A stretch of 13,702 bases of DNA from Actinomycetes bacterium (GCA_023424135.1 JAFAEH010000126.1:1-13702), one strand, 5' to 3'; shown: positions 1-6,460, counted from the first letter of the stretch. Numbers and translations: made by a program. The notes: a model not told the origin generated them from the sequence alone.

Positions 1-1178
1 CGGCGGAGGCGTTGTCGACCAGCAGCGAGCAGTTCCTCGCGCTCGCGCACCAGCGCCTCGCCGCGGAGCACCAGACGCAGGCAGGTGAGCTCGCGCAGCG
101 TGAGCAGGCCGTGCGGGCGCTCGTCGAGCCGATGGCGCGCACGCTCGAGCACGTCCGCGCCGAGCTGGCGTCCGCCGAGCTCGCCCGCGCCGAGGGCAGC
201 GCCGCGCTGGGCGAGCAGGTGCGGGCCATGCGCGCGGCCTCCGAGCAGCTGCGCGACGAGACCGGGCGCCTCGTGACGGCCCTGCGCTCGTCGCAGGTCC
301 GTGGCCGGTGGGGCGAGGTCCAGCTGCGCCGCGTCGTCGAGGCCGCGGGCATGCTCGCGCACGTCGACTTCGTCGAGCAGGCGCAGGTGCGCACCGACGA
401 CGGGCTGCTGCGCCCGGACATGGTGGTGCGGCTCGCGGGGGGCAAGCACGTGGTCGTCGACGCGAAGGTCGCGTTCCTCGGCTACCTCGACGCGGTGCAG
501 GCCGAGGACGAGGCCGTCCGGGCCGAGCGCATGGCGGCGCACGCACGCCACGTGCGCAAGCACGTCGACGACCTGGCGGACAAGCGGTACTGGGACCAGT
601 TCGCCCCGGCGCCCGAGTTCGTCGTGATGTTCGTGCCCGCCGAGTCGTTCCTGCACGCCGCGGCCGAGCAGGACCCGACGCTCGTCGAGCACGCCTTCGA
701 GCGCAACGTCGTGCTCGCGACGCCCGTCACGCTGCTCACGCTGCTGCGCACCGTCGCATACGCGTGGCGCCAGGACGCGCTCGCCGCGAACGCTCAGCAG
801 GTGCTCAGCCTCGGCAAGGAGCTGCACGGCCGGCTCGCGACGATGGGCGGGCACCTCACCCGGCTGGGCCGGGCGATCGACAGCGCGGCAGGCGCCTACA
901 ACCAGGCGGTGGGCTCGCTGGAGTCCCGGGTACTGGTCAGCGCGCGCCGGTTCGCCGACCTGCACGTCGTCGATGCCGACCTGCCGACACCCGACCCGGC
1001 GAACCCCCGGCTGTCGGCGCTGAGCGCCCCTGAGCTCGTCGCGTCGGCCGCCGAGCAGGTCGTCGCCCTCGACGACCTCACCCTGGGCGGTCGCGGTGCG
1101 CTCCGCGACGAGCGTGCGCTCGCCGACGAGGTCGCGAGCAGCCCGCACGCGCGGGACCGTGGGGAGTCGACCGCCTGA
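1..1178 (+). CDS. rmuC: DNA recombination protein RmuC homologue, 5'-truncated by the window
   Basis: RmuC-family proteins are proposed nucleases that limit recombination at short inverted repeats; the biochemical role is poorly defined. The frame is open from base 3, so the gene starts outside the window. The TTG at 12 has no usable ribosome site, and the membrane-anchored N-terminus usual for the family is missing. Counting residues from base 12, about 1-90 are Ala/Glu/Arg-rich and look like a coiled coil. The RmuC domain follows, with GRWGE (98-102), a PD pair (135-136) and V-D-A-K (149-152). The PD...DAK pattern is typical of the PD-(D/E)XK nuclease-like fold proposed for the family. The tail after about residue 320 is Ala-rich and variable. 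The gene is convergent with ispH across about 60 bp. Family assignment is firm; the true start is not visible. Confidence 0.92.
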   Translation, partial: AEALSTSSEQFLALAHQRLAAEHQTQAGELAQREQAVRALVEPMARTLEHVRAELASAELARAEGSAALGEQVRAMRAASEQLRDETGRLVTALRSSQVRGRWGEVQLRRVVEAAGMLAHVDFVEQAQVRTDDGLLRPDMVVRLAGGKHVVVDAKVAFLGYLDAVQAEDEAVRAERMAAHARHVRKHVDDLADKRYWDQFAPAPEFVVMFVPAESFLHAAAEQDPTLVEHAFERNVVLATPVTLLTLLRTVAYAWRQDALAANAQQVLSLGKELHGRLATMGGHLTRLGRAIDSAAGAYNQAVGSLESRVLVSARRFADLHVVDADLPTPDPANPRLSALSAPELVASAAEQVVALDDLTLGGRGALRDERALADEVASSPHARDRGESTA

Positions 1179-1180
1179 TC

Positions 1181-1194
1181 CGGCCGTGCGGCCG
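1181..1194. terminator. Short GC hairpin just after rmuC
   Basis: Arms CGGCC and GGCCG flank a GTGC loop, starting 3 bases after the rmuC stop and lying between two convergent genes. There is no T-tract. It could help end transcription of rmuC, but a 5-bp GC palindrome is easily found by chance in DNA this GC-rich. Confidence 0.25.
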
Positions 1195-1238
1195 AAGCCG
1201 GCGACCGACAGCCGTCACGCCCTCGGACCGTGCAGGCC

Positions 1239-2336
1239 TCAGACGGGCTGGACGTCCAGGCGGCGACGACCCTCGGGACGCGGCCGGGCGGGCGCGGCTC
1301 CTGCAGCCTTGAGGTCGGCACGCAGCTCACGCGGCAGCGAGAACATGAGGTCCTCGGTCGCGGTACGCACCTCCTCGACGTCGGAGAACCCGTGCTCGGC
1401 GAGCAGCGCGAGCACGTCCTGCACGAGGTTGTCCGGGACCGATGCGCCCGAGGTCACGCCGACCGTCGTCGCGCCGTCGAGCCACGCCAGGTCGATCTCG
1501 TGCGCACCGTCGACGCGGTACGACGTGCGCGCCCCGGCGTCGAGCGCGACCTCGACGAGTCGCACCGAGTTCGACGAGTTGGCCGAGCCGACGGTGATGA
1601 CGACGTCGCACCCCGGCGCGAGCTTCTTCACGGCGACCTGGCGGTTCTGCGTCGCGTAGCAGATGTCGTCGCTCGGCGGGTCCTGCAGGTGCGGGAACCG
1701 CTCGCGCAGGCGTCGCACGGTCTCCATGGTCTCGTCGACCGACAACGTCGTCTGGGAGATCCACACGACGCGCTCGGGGTCGCGCACGACCACGTCGTCG
1801 ACGTCGTCCGGGGAGTTCACGACCTGGATGTGGTCGGGCGCCTCCCCCTGCGTGCCCTCGACCTCCTCGTGCCCGTCGTGCCCGATGAGCAGGATGTCGA
1901 AGTCCTCGGCGGCGAACCGCACGGCCTCCTTGTGGACCTTGGTGACCAGGGGGCACGTCGCGTCGATCGTCTGCAGACCGCGGTCGGCCGCGGCCGCCTT
2001 GACCGCCGGGGAGACGCCGTGGGCCGAGAACACGACCCGCGCACCCTCGGGTACCTGGTCGGTCTCGTCGACGAACACGGCACCGCGCGCGGCGAGCGTG
2101 TCGACGACGTGCCGGTTGTGGACGATCTCCTTGCGCACGTAGACGGGCGCGCCGTAGTGGTCGAGCGCCTTCTCGACCGCGACGACCGCGCGGTCCACGC
2201 CCGCGCAGTACCCGCGAGGGGCGGCGAGCAGCACACGCTTGCGCGGCTCCTGCTGGGCCGGCGCCTCGGGGCTCGACGCATCGACGCGCGTCGGGCGGAC
2301 CGCGCGCGCGTCCTGACCGGGGAGGGAGACGCTCAC
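1239..2336 (-). CDS. ispH: 4-hydroxy-3-methylbut-2-enyl diphosphate reductase (IspH/LytB)
   Basis: Last enzyme of the cytosolic MEP pathway. It reduces HMBPP to IPP and DMAPP using a [4Fe-4S] cluster. The three cluster cysteines are present: Cys44 in RGYCAGVDRAV, Cys128 in ATCPLVTKVH and Cys226 in ICYATQNR. Substrate-site residues are also visible: His73 (IVHNRHVV), His106 (SAHGVSP), the catalytic Glu160 in EVEGTQGE, and the SANSSNS motif at 251-257. Length is 365 aa; the family core runs from about residue 34 to 332, with extra low-complexity tails at both ends. The start is GTG at 2336. No Shine-Dalgarno at normal spacing is seen; a TAGACT hexamer ends 6 bases upstream of the start codon. 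The gene is divergent from xseA, as in M. tuberculosis, where lytB2 lies close to xseA. Confidence 0.97.
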   Translation of the reverse strand: MSVSLPGQDARAVRPTRVDASSPEAPAQQEPRKRVLLAAPRGYCAGVDRAVVAVEKALDHYGAPVYVRKEIVHNRHVVDTLAARGAVFVDETDQVPEGARVVFSAHGVSPAVKAAAADRGLQTIDATCPLVTKVHKEAVRFAAEDFDILLIGHDGHEEVEGTQGEAPDHIQVVNSPDDVDDVVVRDPERVVWISQTTLSVDETMETVRRLRERFPHLQDPPSDDICYATQNRQVAVKKLAPGCDVVITVGSANSSNSVRLVEVALDAGARTSYRVDGAHEIDLAWLDGATTVGVTSGASVPDNLVQDVLALLAEHGFSDVEEVRTATEDLMFSLPRELRADLKAAGAAPARPRPEGRRRLDVQPV

Positions 2337-2342
2337 CCCGCC

Positions 2343-2348
2343 AGTCTA
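2343..2348 (-). promoter_or_regulatory. -10-like TAGACT immediately upstream of ispH
   Basis: On the minus strand TAGACT (the TANNNT pattern of actinobacterial sigma-A promoters) is followed by only six bases, GGCGGG, before the GTG start. Transcription would begin at or next to the start codon, giving a leaderless mRNA. No clear -35 box is visible, which is common in such promoters. This is an inference from motif and spacing. Confidence 0.45.
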
Positions 2349-2488
2349 GGCGGGCCGGGGCCGGCCGCCCGCGAGCATCCCGGCGGCCCACGTCACCTCC
2401 ACCCGATCTCCCCACCGTCCGCCGACCGCCCGCGACGCGCACGCCACCCGCGAGAGAGCACCTCACGCACCCACGGACCGCGCCCCGG

Positions 2489-2560
2489 CACCCTCCCTCC
2501 GCGCGGCACACCCTCCCTCGGCGCGGTGGTGCGCCCTGCCTCGGTGCGGTGCGCCCTCCG
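2489..2560. repeat. Imperfect ~20-bp tandem repeat upstream of xseA
   Basis: Three to four degenerate units start near 2489, 2509, 2531 and 2551. Each has the pattern CACCCTCCCTC or GCGCCCTGCCTC followed by a GGCGCGGT-like end. The array fills most of the second half of the 247-bp divergent ispH-xseA spacer and ends about 24 bases before xseA. No promoter hexamer stands out in it. Confidence 0.5.
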
Positions 2561-2583
2561 TCGACGACGAGGGGTGGCAGGGT

Positions 2584-3834
2584 GTGCGGGTGGATGACGA
2601 CGGGACGGTGCGGCTGCCGCTGCCGCTCAAGGCCGCGGACACGACACCCGAGCGCCCGTGGCCCGTGCGGCACCTGGCGCCCAAGGTCGCCGAGTACGTC
2701 GCGCGCATGCCGCCGGTGTGGGTCGAGGGGCAGGTGCTCAACGTCCGGCGGTGGAACTCCCTGATGTTCCTCACGCTGCGCGACACCGACCTCGACATGT
2801 CGCTGTCGGTGACGCTGCCCGCGGTCGCGGCGATGCACCTGGGCGACCGGTTCGTCGACGGCGCGCACGTCGTCGTGCACGCCAAGCCGCAGTACCAGGT
2901 GAAGAAGGGCTCGCTGGGCTTCGCGGCCGACCGCGTGCGGCTCGTCGGCATCGGGGAGCTGCTCGCGCGGATCGAGCACCTCAAGGGCGTGCTCGCCGCC
3001 GAGGGCTTGTTCGACGACTCCCGCAAGGTCCCGCTGCCGTTCCTGCCCGCGGTCGTCGGGCTCGTGTGCGCACAGCAGGGCGACGCCGAGCACGACGTCG
3101 TCTCGAACGCGCGCGCCCGCTGGCCCGCGGTCCAGCTCGAGATCCGCCGCGTCACCGTGCAGGGTCCCAGCGCTGTGCCGGAGGTGTCCGCGGCCGTCGC
3201 CGAGCTCGACGCGGACCCGCGCGTCGAGGTGATCGTCGTCGCACGCGGCGGCGGGTCGTTCGAGGACCTGCTGCCGTTCAGCAACGAGACGCTGGTGCGC
3301 GCCGCCGCCGCGTGCCGCACACCGCTGGTCAGCGCGATCGGCCACCACATGGACACGCCGCTGCTCGACCTCGTCGCCGACCTGCGCGCCTCGACCCCGA
3401 CGGACGCCGCCAAGCGGGTCGTGCCCGACGTCACCGAGGAGCGGGCGCGTCTCGCGCAGGCCCGGACCCGCACGCGCGCAGCCCTCACGCACCGGCTCAC
3501 GCGCGAGCAGGCCGCGCTCGACCACTGGCGCAGCCGTCCCGTCCTGGCCCGTCCCGAGACGCTCGTCGACCCGCACGAGCGCGCGCTGCGCGAGCACACC
3601 GCCCGCGGACGGGCGGTGCTGGACGCGGCGCTCGCCCGCGCCGCGACGACGACCGCGCACCTGGCCGGTCAGGTCCGTGCGCTGTCCCCCGCCGCGACGC
3701 TCGAGCGCGGGTACGCGGTCGTCCAGCGACCCGACGGGATGGTCGTCCGCAGCCCCGACGACGTCGACGCGGGCGACCGCCTGCGCATCCGCGTCGCCAC
3801 GGGCGAGCTCACCGCCGACGTCCCCACCCCCTGA
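2584..3834 (+). CDS. xseA: Exodeoxyribonuclease VII large subunit
   Basis: Catalytic subunit of exonuclease VII, which degrades single-stranded DNA from both ends to short oligonucleotides and works in repair with several copies of XseB. Residues about 27-120 are the OB-fold DNA-binding domain (WVEGQVLNV, SLMFLTLRD). About 123-285 is the catalytic core, with Asp171 (AEHD), Arg221 (ARGGGS), His254 and Asp257 matching the catalytic residues known from E. coli. About 285-365 is an Arg/Ala-rich coiled coil, and the tail has ATLERGYAVVQ. Length is 416 aa against about 450 in E. coli. The GTG at 2584 is chosen because GAGGGG lies 9 bases before it; GTG at 2590 is possible. Oddity: the GHE(T/P)D motif reads GHHMD, so the conserved Glu is His255. 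xseB follows only after a long repeat-filled gap. Confidence 0.96.
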   Translation: MRVDDDGTVRLPLPLKAADTTPERPWPVRHLAPKVAEYVARMPPVWVEGQVLNVRRWNSLMFLTLRDTDLDMSLSVTLPAVAAMHLGDRFVDGAHVVVHAKPQYQVKKGSLGFAADRVRLVGIGELLARIEHLKGVLAAEGLFDDSRKVPLPFLPAVVGLVCAQQGDAEHDVVSNARARWPAVQLEIRRVTVQGPSAVPEVSAAVAELDADPRVEVIVVARGGGSFEDLLPFSNETLVRAAAACRTPLVSAIGHHMDTPLLDLVADLRASTPTDAAKRVVPDVTEERARLAQARTRTRAALTHRLTREQAALDHWRSRPVLARPETLVDPHERALREHTARGRAVLDAALARAATTTAHLAGQVRALSPAATLERGYAVVQRPDGMVVRSPDDVDAGDRLRIRVATGELTADVPTP

Positions 3835-3879
3835 CCCGCGCCCGCCCGCCCCGGCATCCACGGAAGGTGAGACGCACCG

Positions 3880-3893
3880 AGGGACGGTTCCCT
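3880..3893. terminator. Small hairpin downstream of xseA
   Basis: AGGGA and TCCCT flank a CGGT loop, about 45 bases after the xseA stop. The hairpin itself lies between two direct copies of GACGCAC (3871-3877 and 3894-3900). A 5-bp stem without a T-tract is weak evidence for termination; it may instead be part of the repeat cluster. Confidence 0.25.
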
Positions 3894-4160
3894 GACGCAC
3901 TCTGTCGGTACCCGCGGCGCTCTCTCGCGACTGGGGGGTGGACGAGCGGGGCGGGTGCGCCGGATGGGTGACGCGGTGAGTGCACACCGATGCGGGCGCA
4001 AGCCTCCGGAGTCGGTGCGCGACGTGCTCGCCGTGGGTGGGTCCACGCGCACAAGGGCGCGAAGTCTGCGGGGGGGGACGCGCGCTCCTGATCCTGACGG
4101 TGGGTCCACGCGCACGCGGGCGCGAGGGTGTCGGCGTCGGCGATGGACGCGACGACGGCG

Positions 4161-4209
4161 GTGGGTCCACCCGCACGCGGGCGCGAGAGTGCGATCCGAT
4201 CGCTCTCTC
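4161..4209. repeat. Long repeat unit, copy 4, with an 11-position hairpin
   Basis: This unit begins with the shared GTGGGTCCAC motif and continues into a hairpin at 4185-4209. The arms GAGAGTGCGAT and ATCGCTCTCTC pair at 10 of 11 positions (one T-T mismatch) around a CCG loop. The 3' half recurs almost unchanged at 4341-4375, which marks the pair as copies of one longer element. Confidence 0.65.
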
Positions 4210-4220
4210 ACGGGGTGTGG

Positions 4221-4289
4221 GTGGGCACAGCCGGTGGTGGTGGGTGGGCACAGCCGGTGGTGGTGGGTGGGCACAGCCGGTGGTGGTGG
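4221..4289. repeat. Perfect 23-bp tandem repeat, three units
   Basis: Units at 4221-4243, 4244-4266 and 4267-4289 are identical. Each has the core GTGGGCACAGCCGG followed by three TGG steps. A 23-bp period shifts the reading frame, so the array is not coding. Exact identity suggests recent expansion by slippage or unequal exchange. It sits between copies 4 and 5 of the dispersed motif. Confidence 0.9.
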
Positions 4290-4292
4290 CTC

Positions 4293-4310
4293 GGCCCGGT
4301 CGGCCGGGTC
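4293..4310. other. GC hairpin inside the spacer
   Basis: GGCCCGG and CCGGGTC pair around a TCGG loop, giving seven pairs with one G-T wobble. It lies between the 23-bp array and repeat copy 5. It could be an attenuator or simply a repeat boundary; nothing shows which. Confidence 0.35.
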
Positions 4311-4330
4311 TGCTCCCCGCAGCCCGGTCG

Positions 4331-4377
4331 GTGCACACCCACGCGGGCGCGAGAGTGCGATCCGATTGCTCTGTCGC
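4331..4377. repeat. Long repeat unit, copy 5, with a related hairpin
   Basis: Opens with GTGCACACCCACGCGGGCGC and continues into the same hairpin as copy 4. At 4349-4377, 13 positions face each other around a CCG loop, with two mismatches and one G-T wobble. Compared with copy 4, one stem base has changed C to T, keeping a wobble pair. Two outer G-C pairs have been gained next to a new mismatch. Confidence 0.65.
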
Positions 4378-4398
4378 GGGTGGTGGGTGTGGCTCGGC

Positions 4399-4422
4399 GG
4401 GTCGGGTGGTGGGTGGGTCGGG
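4399..4422 (+). promoter_or_regulatory. G-quadruplex motif upstream of xseB
   Basis: Five GGG runs at 4399, 4404, 4411, 4415 and 4420 are separated by loops TC, TGGT, T and TC. This satisfies the usual G3N1-7 rule on the strand that would be the xseB mRNA, 34 bases before the chosen xseB start. Folding and any effect on xseB expression are inference. Confidence 0.5.
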
Positions 4423-4456
4423 TGGCGCGGCAGGGGGCGGCGAGGGCTGGTTGACT

Positions 4457-4753
4457 GTGCGCGTGGCACGTGGACGCGGGACGACGGCAGCGGACGCCGA
4501 GGGATCGGCGGGGGCCGGGCTTCCCGACCCCGCGACGCTCGGGTACGAGCAGGCGCGCGACGAGCTCGCGGCGATCGTCGGTCGGCTCGAGTCCGGCGCG
4601 GGATCCCTGGAGGAGTCGCTCGCGCTCTGGGAGCGCGGCGAGGCCCTCGCGGCTCGCTGCCAGGAGTGGCTCGACGGCGCCCGGGAGCGCCTGACCGCCG
4701 CCCGTGGTGCGGCCACGGACGCGGGTACGACCGACGACGAGGAGACACGGTGA
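4457..4753 (+). CDS. xseB: Exodeoxyribonuclease VII small subunit
   Basis: Small regulatory subunit that binds several copies to the XseA coiled coil to make active exonuclease VII. The diagnostic helical stretch starts near residue 30 with GYEQARDELAAIVGRLESG, followed by LEESLALWERGEALAARCQEWLDGARERL, as in the XseB family. The 98-aa product is slightly longer than the usual 70-85 aa, because of low-complexity Gly/Ala/Asp ends. The frame is open far upstream through the repeats, so the start must be chosen. GTG at 4457 lies 10 bases after GAGGG (4442-4446); TTG at 4451 and GTG at 4463 fit the spacing less well. The stop overlaps the kinase start by 4 bases (GTGA), which suggests coupled translation. 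Confidence 0.88.
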   Translation: MRVARGRGTTAADAEGSAGAGLPDPATLGYEQARDELAAIVGRLESGAGSLEESLALWERGEALAARCQEWLDGARERLTAARGAATDAGTTDDEETR

Positions 4754-5718
4754 GCGGGAGCACGCAGGAACGGGCGCTGGTGGTCGGCGAGGCCCTCGTC
4801 GACGCCGTGCGGCGGCCGGACGGCACGCACGACGAGTTCCCGGGCGGCAGCCCGGCCAACGTCGCACTGGGCCTGGCCCGGCTCGGCCGCGACGTCGACC
4901 TGCTGACGTGGCTCGGGCTCGACGTGCACGGCGACCTGGTGCGTCGGCACCTGAGCCGCTCCGGCGTCGGCGTGCTCACCGGCGACCGGACGCCCGCGCG
5001 CACGCCCATCGCGACGGCGCACCTCGACGACGCCGGGGTCGCGACGTACGAGTTCGACCTCGAGTGGGACCTGCCCGCGACGTGGGACGAGCCGGACGGC
5101 GACGCGCTCGTCGTGCACACCGGCTCGATCGCGGCCGTCCTGACCCCCGGCGGGCCGAAGGTCGCGGACCTGCTGGAGAGCCGACGCGCGGTCTCGACGA
5201 TCACCTACGACCCGAACCTGCGTCCCGCGCTGATGGGCGACCCGGTCGACGTCCGGCCGGTGGTCGAGCGCCTGGTGCGCGCCGCGGACGTCGTGAAGGT
5301 CAGCGACGAGGACCTCGCGTGGCTGCTGCCCGGGGTCGCCCCGGCGGAGGTCGCCGAGCAGTGGGCCCGGTCCGGCCCCGCGCTCGTCGTGGTGACGCAC
5401 GGCGGCGAGGGTGCGTTCGCGGTCACGGCCGCGGGCGCCCGTCTCACGGTCCCGGCACCGCGCGTGACCGTGGCCGACACGGTCGGTGCGGGCGACTCGT
5501 TCATGGGCGGTCTGATCGACGGTCTGTGGTCGGCCGGTCTGCTCGGCGCGGAGCGCCGCGATGCGCTGCACGACGTCGACGCCGGGACCGTCGAGTCGAT
5601 CCTGACCCGGTGCGCACGCATCGCGGCCATCACGGTCTCCCGCCCCGGGGCCAACCCGCCGTCGAGCGCCGAGCTCGCGGCCGACGCCGACGCCGACGCG
5701 GCGCAGGCGAGCGCATGA
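4750..5718 (+). CDS. PfkB-family carbohydrate kinase (fructokinase-like)
   Basis: A ribokinase/PfkB-fold enzyme that would phosphorylate a sugar with ATP in the cytoplasm. Visible motifs are GGSPANVALGLARLG (32-46, first PfkB signature), DPNLRP (154-159, typical of fructokinases), KVSDEDL (183-189), the nucleotide-site THGGEGA (216-222) and DTVGAGDSF (243-251, second signature). Asp249 is the expected catalytic base and GAGD the anion hole. Length, 322 aa, is normal. The GTG start has GAGGAG 5 bases before it and overlaps the xseB stop; the ATG of the next gene overlaps its own stop. It thus appears to be the middle gene of xseB-kinase-carbonic anhydrase. Fructose is the best substrate guess from similarity, but PfkB substrates cannot be read from motifs. 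The C-terminus is a short Ala/Asp repeat. Confidence 0.9.
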   Translation: MSGSTQERALVVGEALVDAVRRPDGTHDEFPGGSPANVALGLARLGRDVDLLTWLGLDVHGDLVRRHLSRSGVGVLTGDRTPARTPIATAHLDDAGVATYEFDLEWDLPATWDEPDGDALVVHTGSIAAVLTPGGPKVADLLESRRAVSTITYDPNLRPALMGDPVDVRPVVERLVRAADVVKVSDEDLAWLLPGVAPAEVAEQWARSGPALVVVTHGGEGAFAVTAAGARLTVPAPRVTVADTVGAGDSFMGGLIDGLWSAGLLGAERRDALHDVDAGTVESILTRCARIAAITVSRPGANPPSSAELAADADADAAQASA

Positions 5719-6398
5719 GCGCCCCCGTCACCCCGCCGGGCACGCCGGCGGACGCGTGGGCGGCACTGCGCTCGGGCAACCAGCGGTTCGTCGAGGACCG
5801 GATGGAGCACCCGTCGCAGGGCATCGCGCGGCGCACCGAGGTGAGCGTCGCGCAGCACCCGTTCGCGGTCGTCTTCGGCTGCTCGGACAGCCGGGTCGCG
5901 GCCGAGATCATCTTCGACCAGGGCCTGGGTGACGTGTTCGTGGTGCGCACCGCGGGGCACGTGCTCGACACGACCGTCATCGGGTCGATCGAGTACGGCG
6001 TGGAGGTCCTCGGCGCCGCGCTCGTCGTCGTCCTCGCGCACGACTCGTGCGGGGCCGTCGCCGCCGCGACCGAGGCGATCACGCACGGGAACCCGACACC
6101 CGGGTTCGTGCAGGCCGTGGTCGACCGGGTCATCCCGTCGATCGTCGGGCTGACCGCGTCGGGGCGCCCGCTCGACTCGTTCGACGCCGCGACGCTCGGC
6201 CACGAGCACGTGCTGCACACGGCCCGTCAGCTCCACGCGTACTCGGTCTCGCTGGCCGACTCGGTCGCGGCGGGGCGGTGCGCGATCGTCTCGGTCGAGT
6301 ACACCCTCGCGGACGGTCGCGCACGCCTGTCGCAGGTGATCGGGGACATCGGTGCGGGTCCGGGCGTCATCCCGGACGCCCCCGACCTCCCCGCCTGA
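5715..6398 (+). CDS. Beta-class carbonic anhydrase
   Basis: Zinc enzyme that interconverts CO2 and bicarbonate in the cytoplasm, supplying bicarbonate to carboxylases. The zinc site is complete: Cys56, Asp58 and Arg60 in GCSDSR, and His109 and Cys112 in AHDSCG. Other family hallmarks are SGNQRFVED near residue 20-28, VRTAGHVLD near 77-85 and SIEYGVEVLG at 91-100. Length, 227 aa, is normal for the clade, and there is no signal peptide. The ATG overlaps the kinase stop (ATGA), so the two are probably co-transcribed and translationally coupled. It is the last gene of the plus-strand run and converges on sugC, with a hairpin between them. Confidence 0.96.
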   Translation: MSAPVTPPGTPADAWAALRSGNQRFVEDRMEHPSQGIARRTEVSVAQHPFAVVFGCSDSRVAAEIIFDQGLGDVFVVRTAGHVLDTTVIGSIEYGVEVLGAALVVVLAHDSCGAVAAATEAITHGNPTPGFVQAVVDRVIPSIVGLTASGRPLDSFDAATLGHEHVLHTARQLHAYSVSLADSVAAGRCAIVSVEYTLADGRARLSQVIGDIGAGPGVIPDAPDLPA

Positions 6399-6460
6399 CC
6401 GTGACCGTGTGACCGCAGGATCACGTGACCGCCCGGCCGCCCGTCGGCACGCGCCCGCGG

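Larger units (their letters stand above)
3835..4456. repeat. Repeat-rich non-coding spacer between xseA and xseB
   Basis: About 620 bp without a credible gene. It contains at least five diverged copies of a ~28-bp motif with consensus GTGGGTCCACGCGCAC followed by GCGGGCGCGAG, at 3980-4002, 4037-4064, 4100-4130, 4161-4190 and 4331-4355. The first four start 57, 63 and 61 bp apart. Copies 2 and 3 keep a CGCGC/GCGCG stem around a loop that varies. A fragment resembling the 3' half of copy 4 (GCGCTCTCTCGCGACTGGGG) lies near 3918-3937, and an 8-G run lies at 4070-4077. Open frames across the region translate to low-complexity Gly/Arg/Trp or Pro/Thr/His peptides that follow the repeats, so I regard it as non-coding. 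The position between two genes that are normally adjacent suggests insertion or expansion of an extragenic repeat family. Confidence 0.75.

Noticed and set aside
12..14. TTG at base 12 as the rmuC start
   Set aside because: The GGAGG before it is only two bases away, the frame is open to the window edge, and RmuC proteins have an upstream membrane-anchored N-terminus.
4037..4190. CRISPR-like spacing: ~28-bp repeats starting every 61-63 bp
   Set aside because: The period resembles a type I-E array and the CGCGCACGCGGG core looks like such repeats. However, the copies differ from each other at several positions, the segment after copy 4 recurs after copy 5 (so it is not a unique spacer), and no cas gene is present. 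A search for conserved repeats and for phage matches of the intervals would settle it.
4451..4456. TTGACT as a -35 box for xseB
   Set aside because: No -10-like hexamer occurs 16-19 bases downstream, and transcription would begin inside xseB.
3955..4749. Upstream extensions of the kinase and xseB frames through the repeats
   Set aside because: Both frames stay open, but the added peptides are Gly/Arg/Trp-rich and follow the DNA repeats. Family similarity and ribosome sites begin at 4457 and 4750.
1327..5571. Very long minus-strand open frame (over 1400 codons)
   Set aside because: It runs antisense through xseA, xseB and the kinase and out of frame through ispH, with Arg/Pro/Ala-rich low-complexity translation. 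It is a product of GC-rich codon bias.
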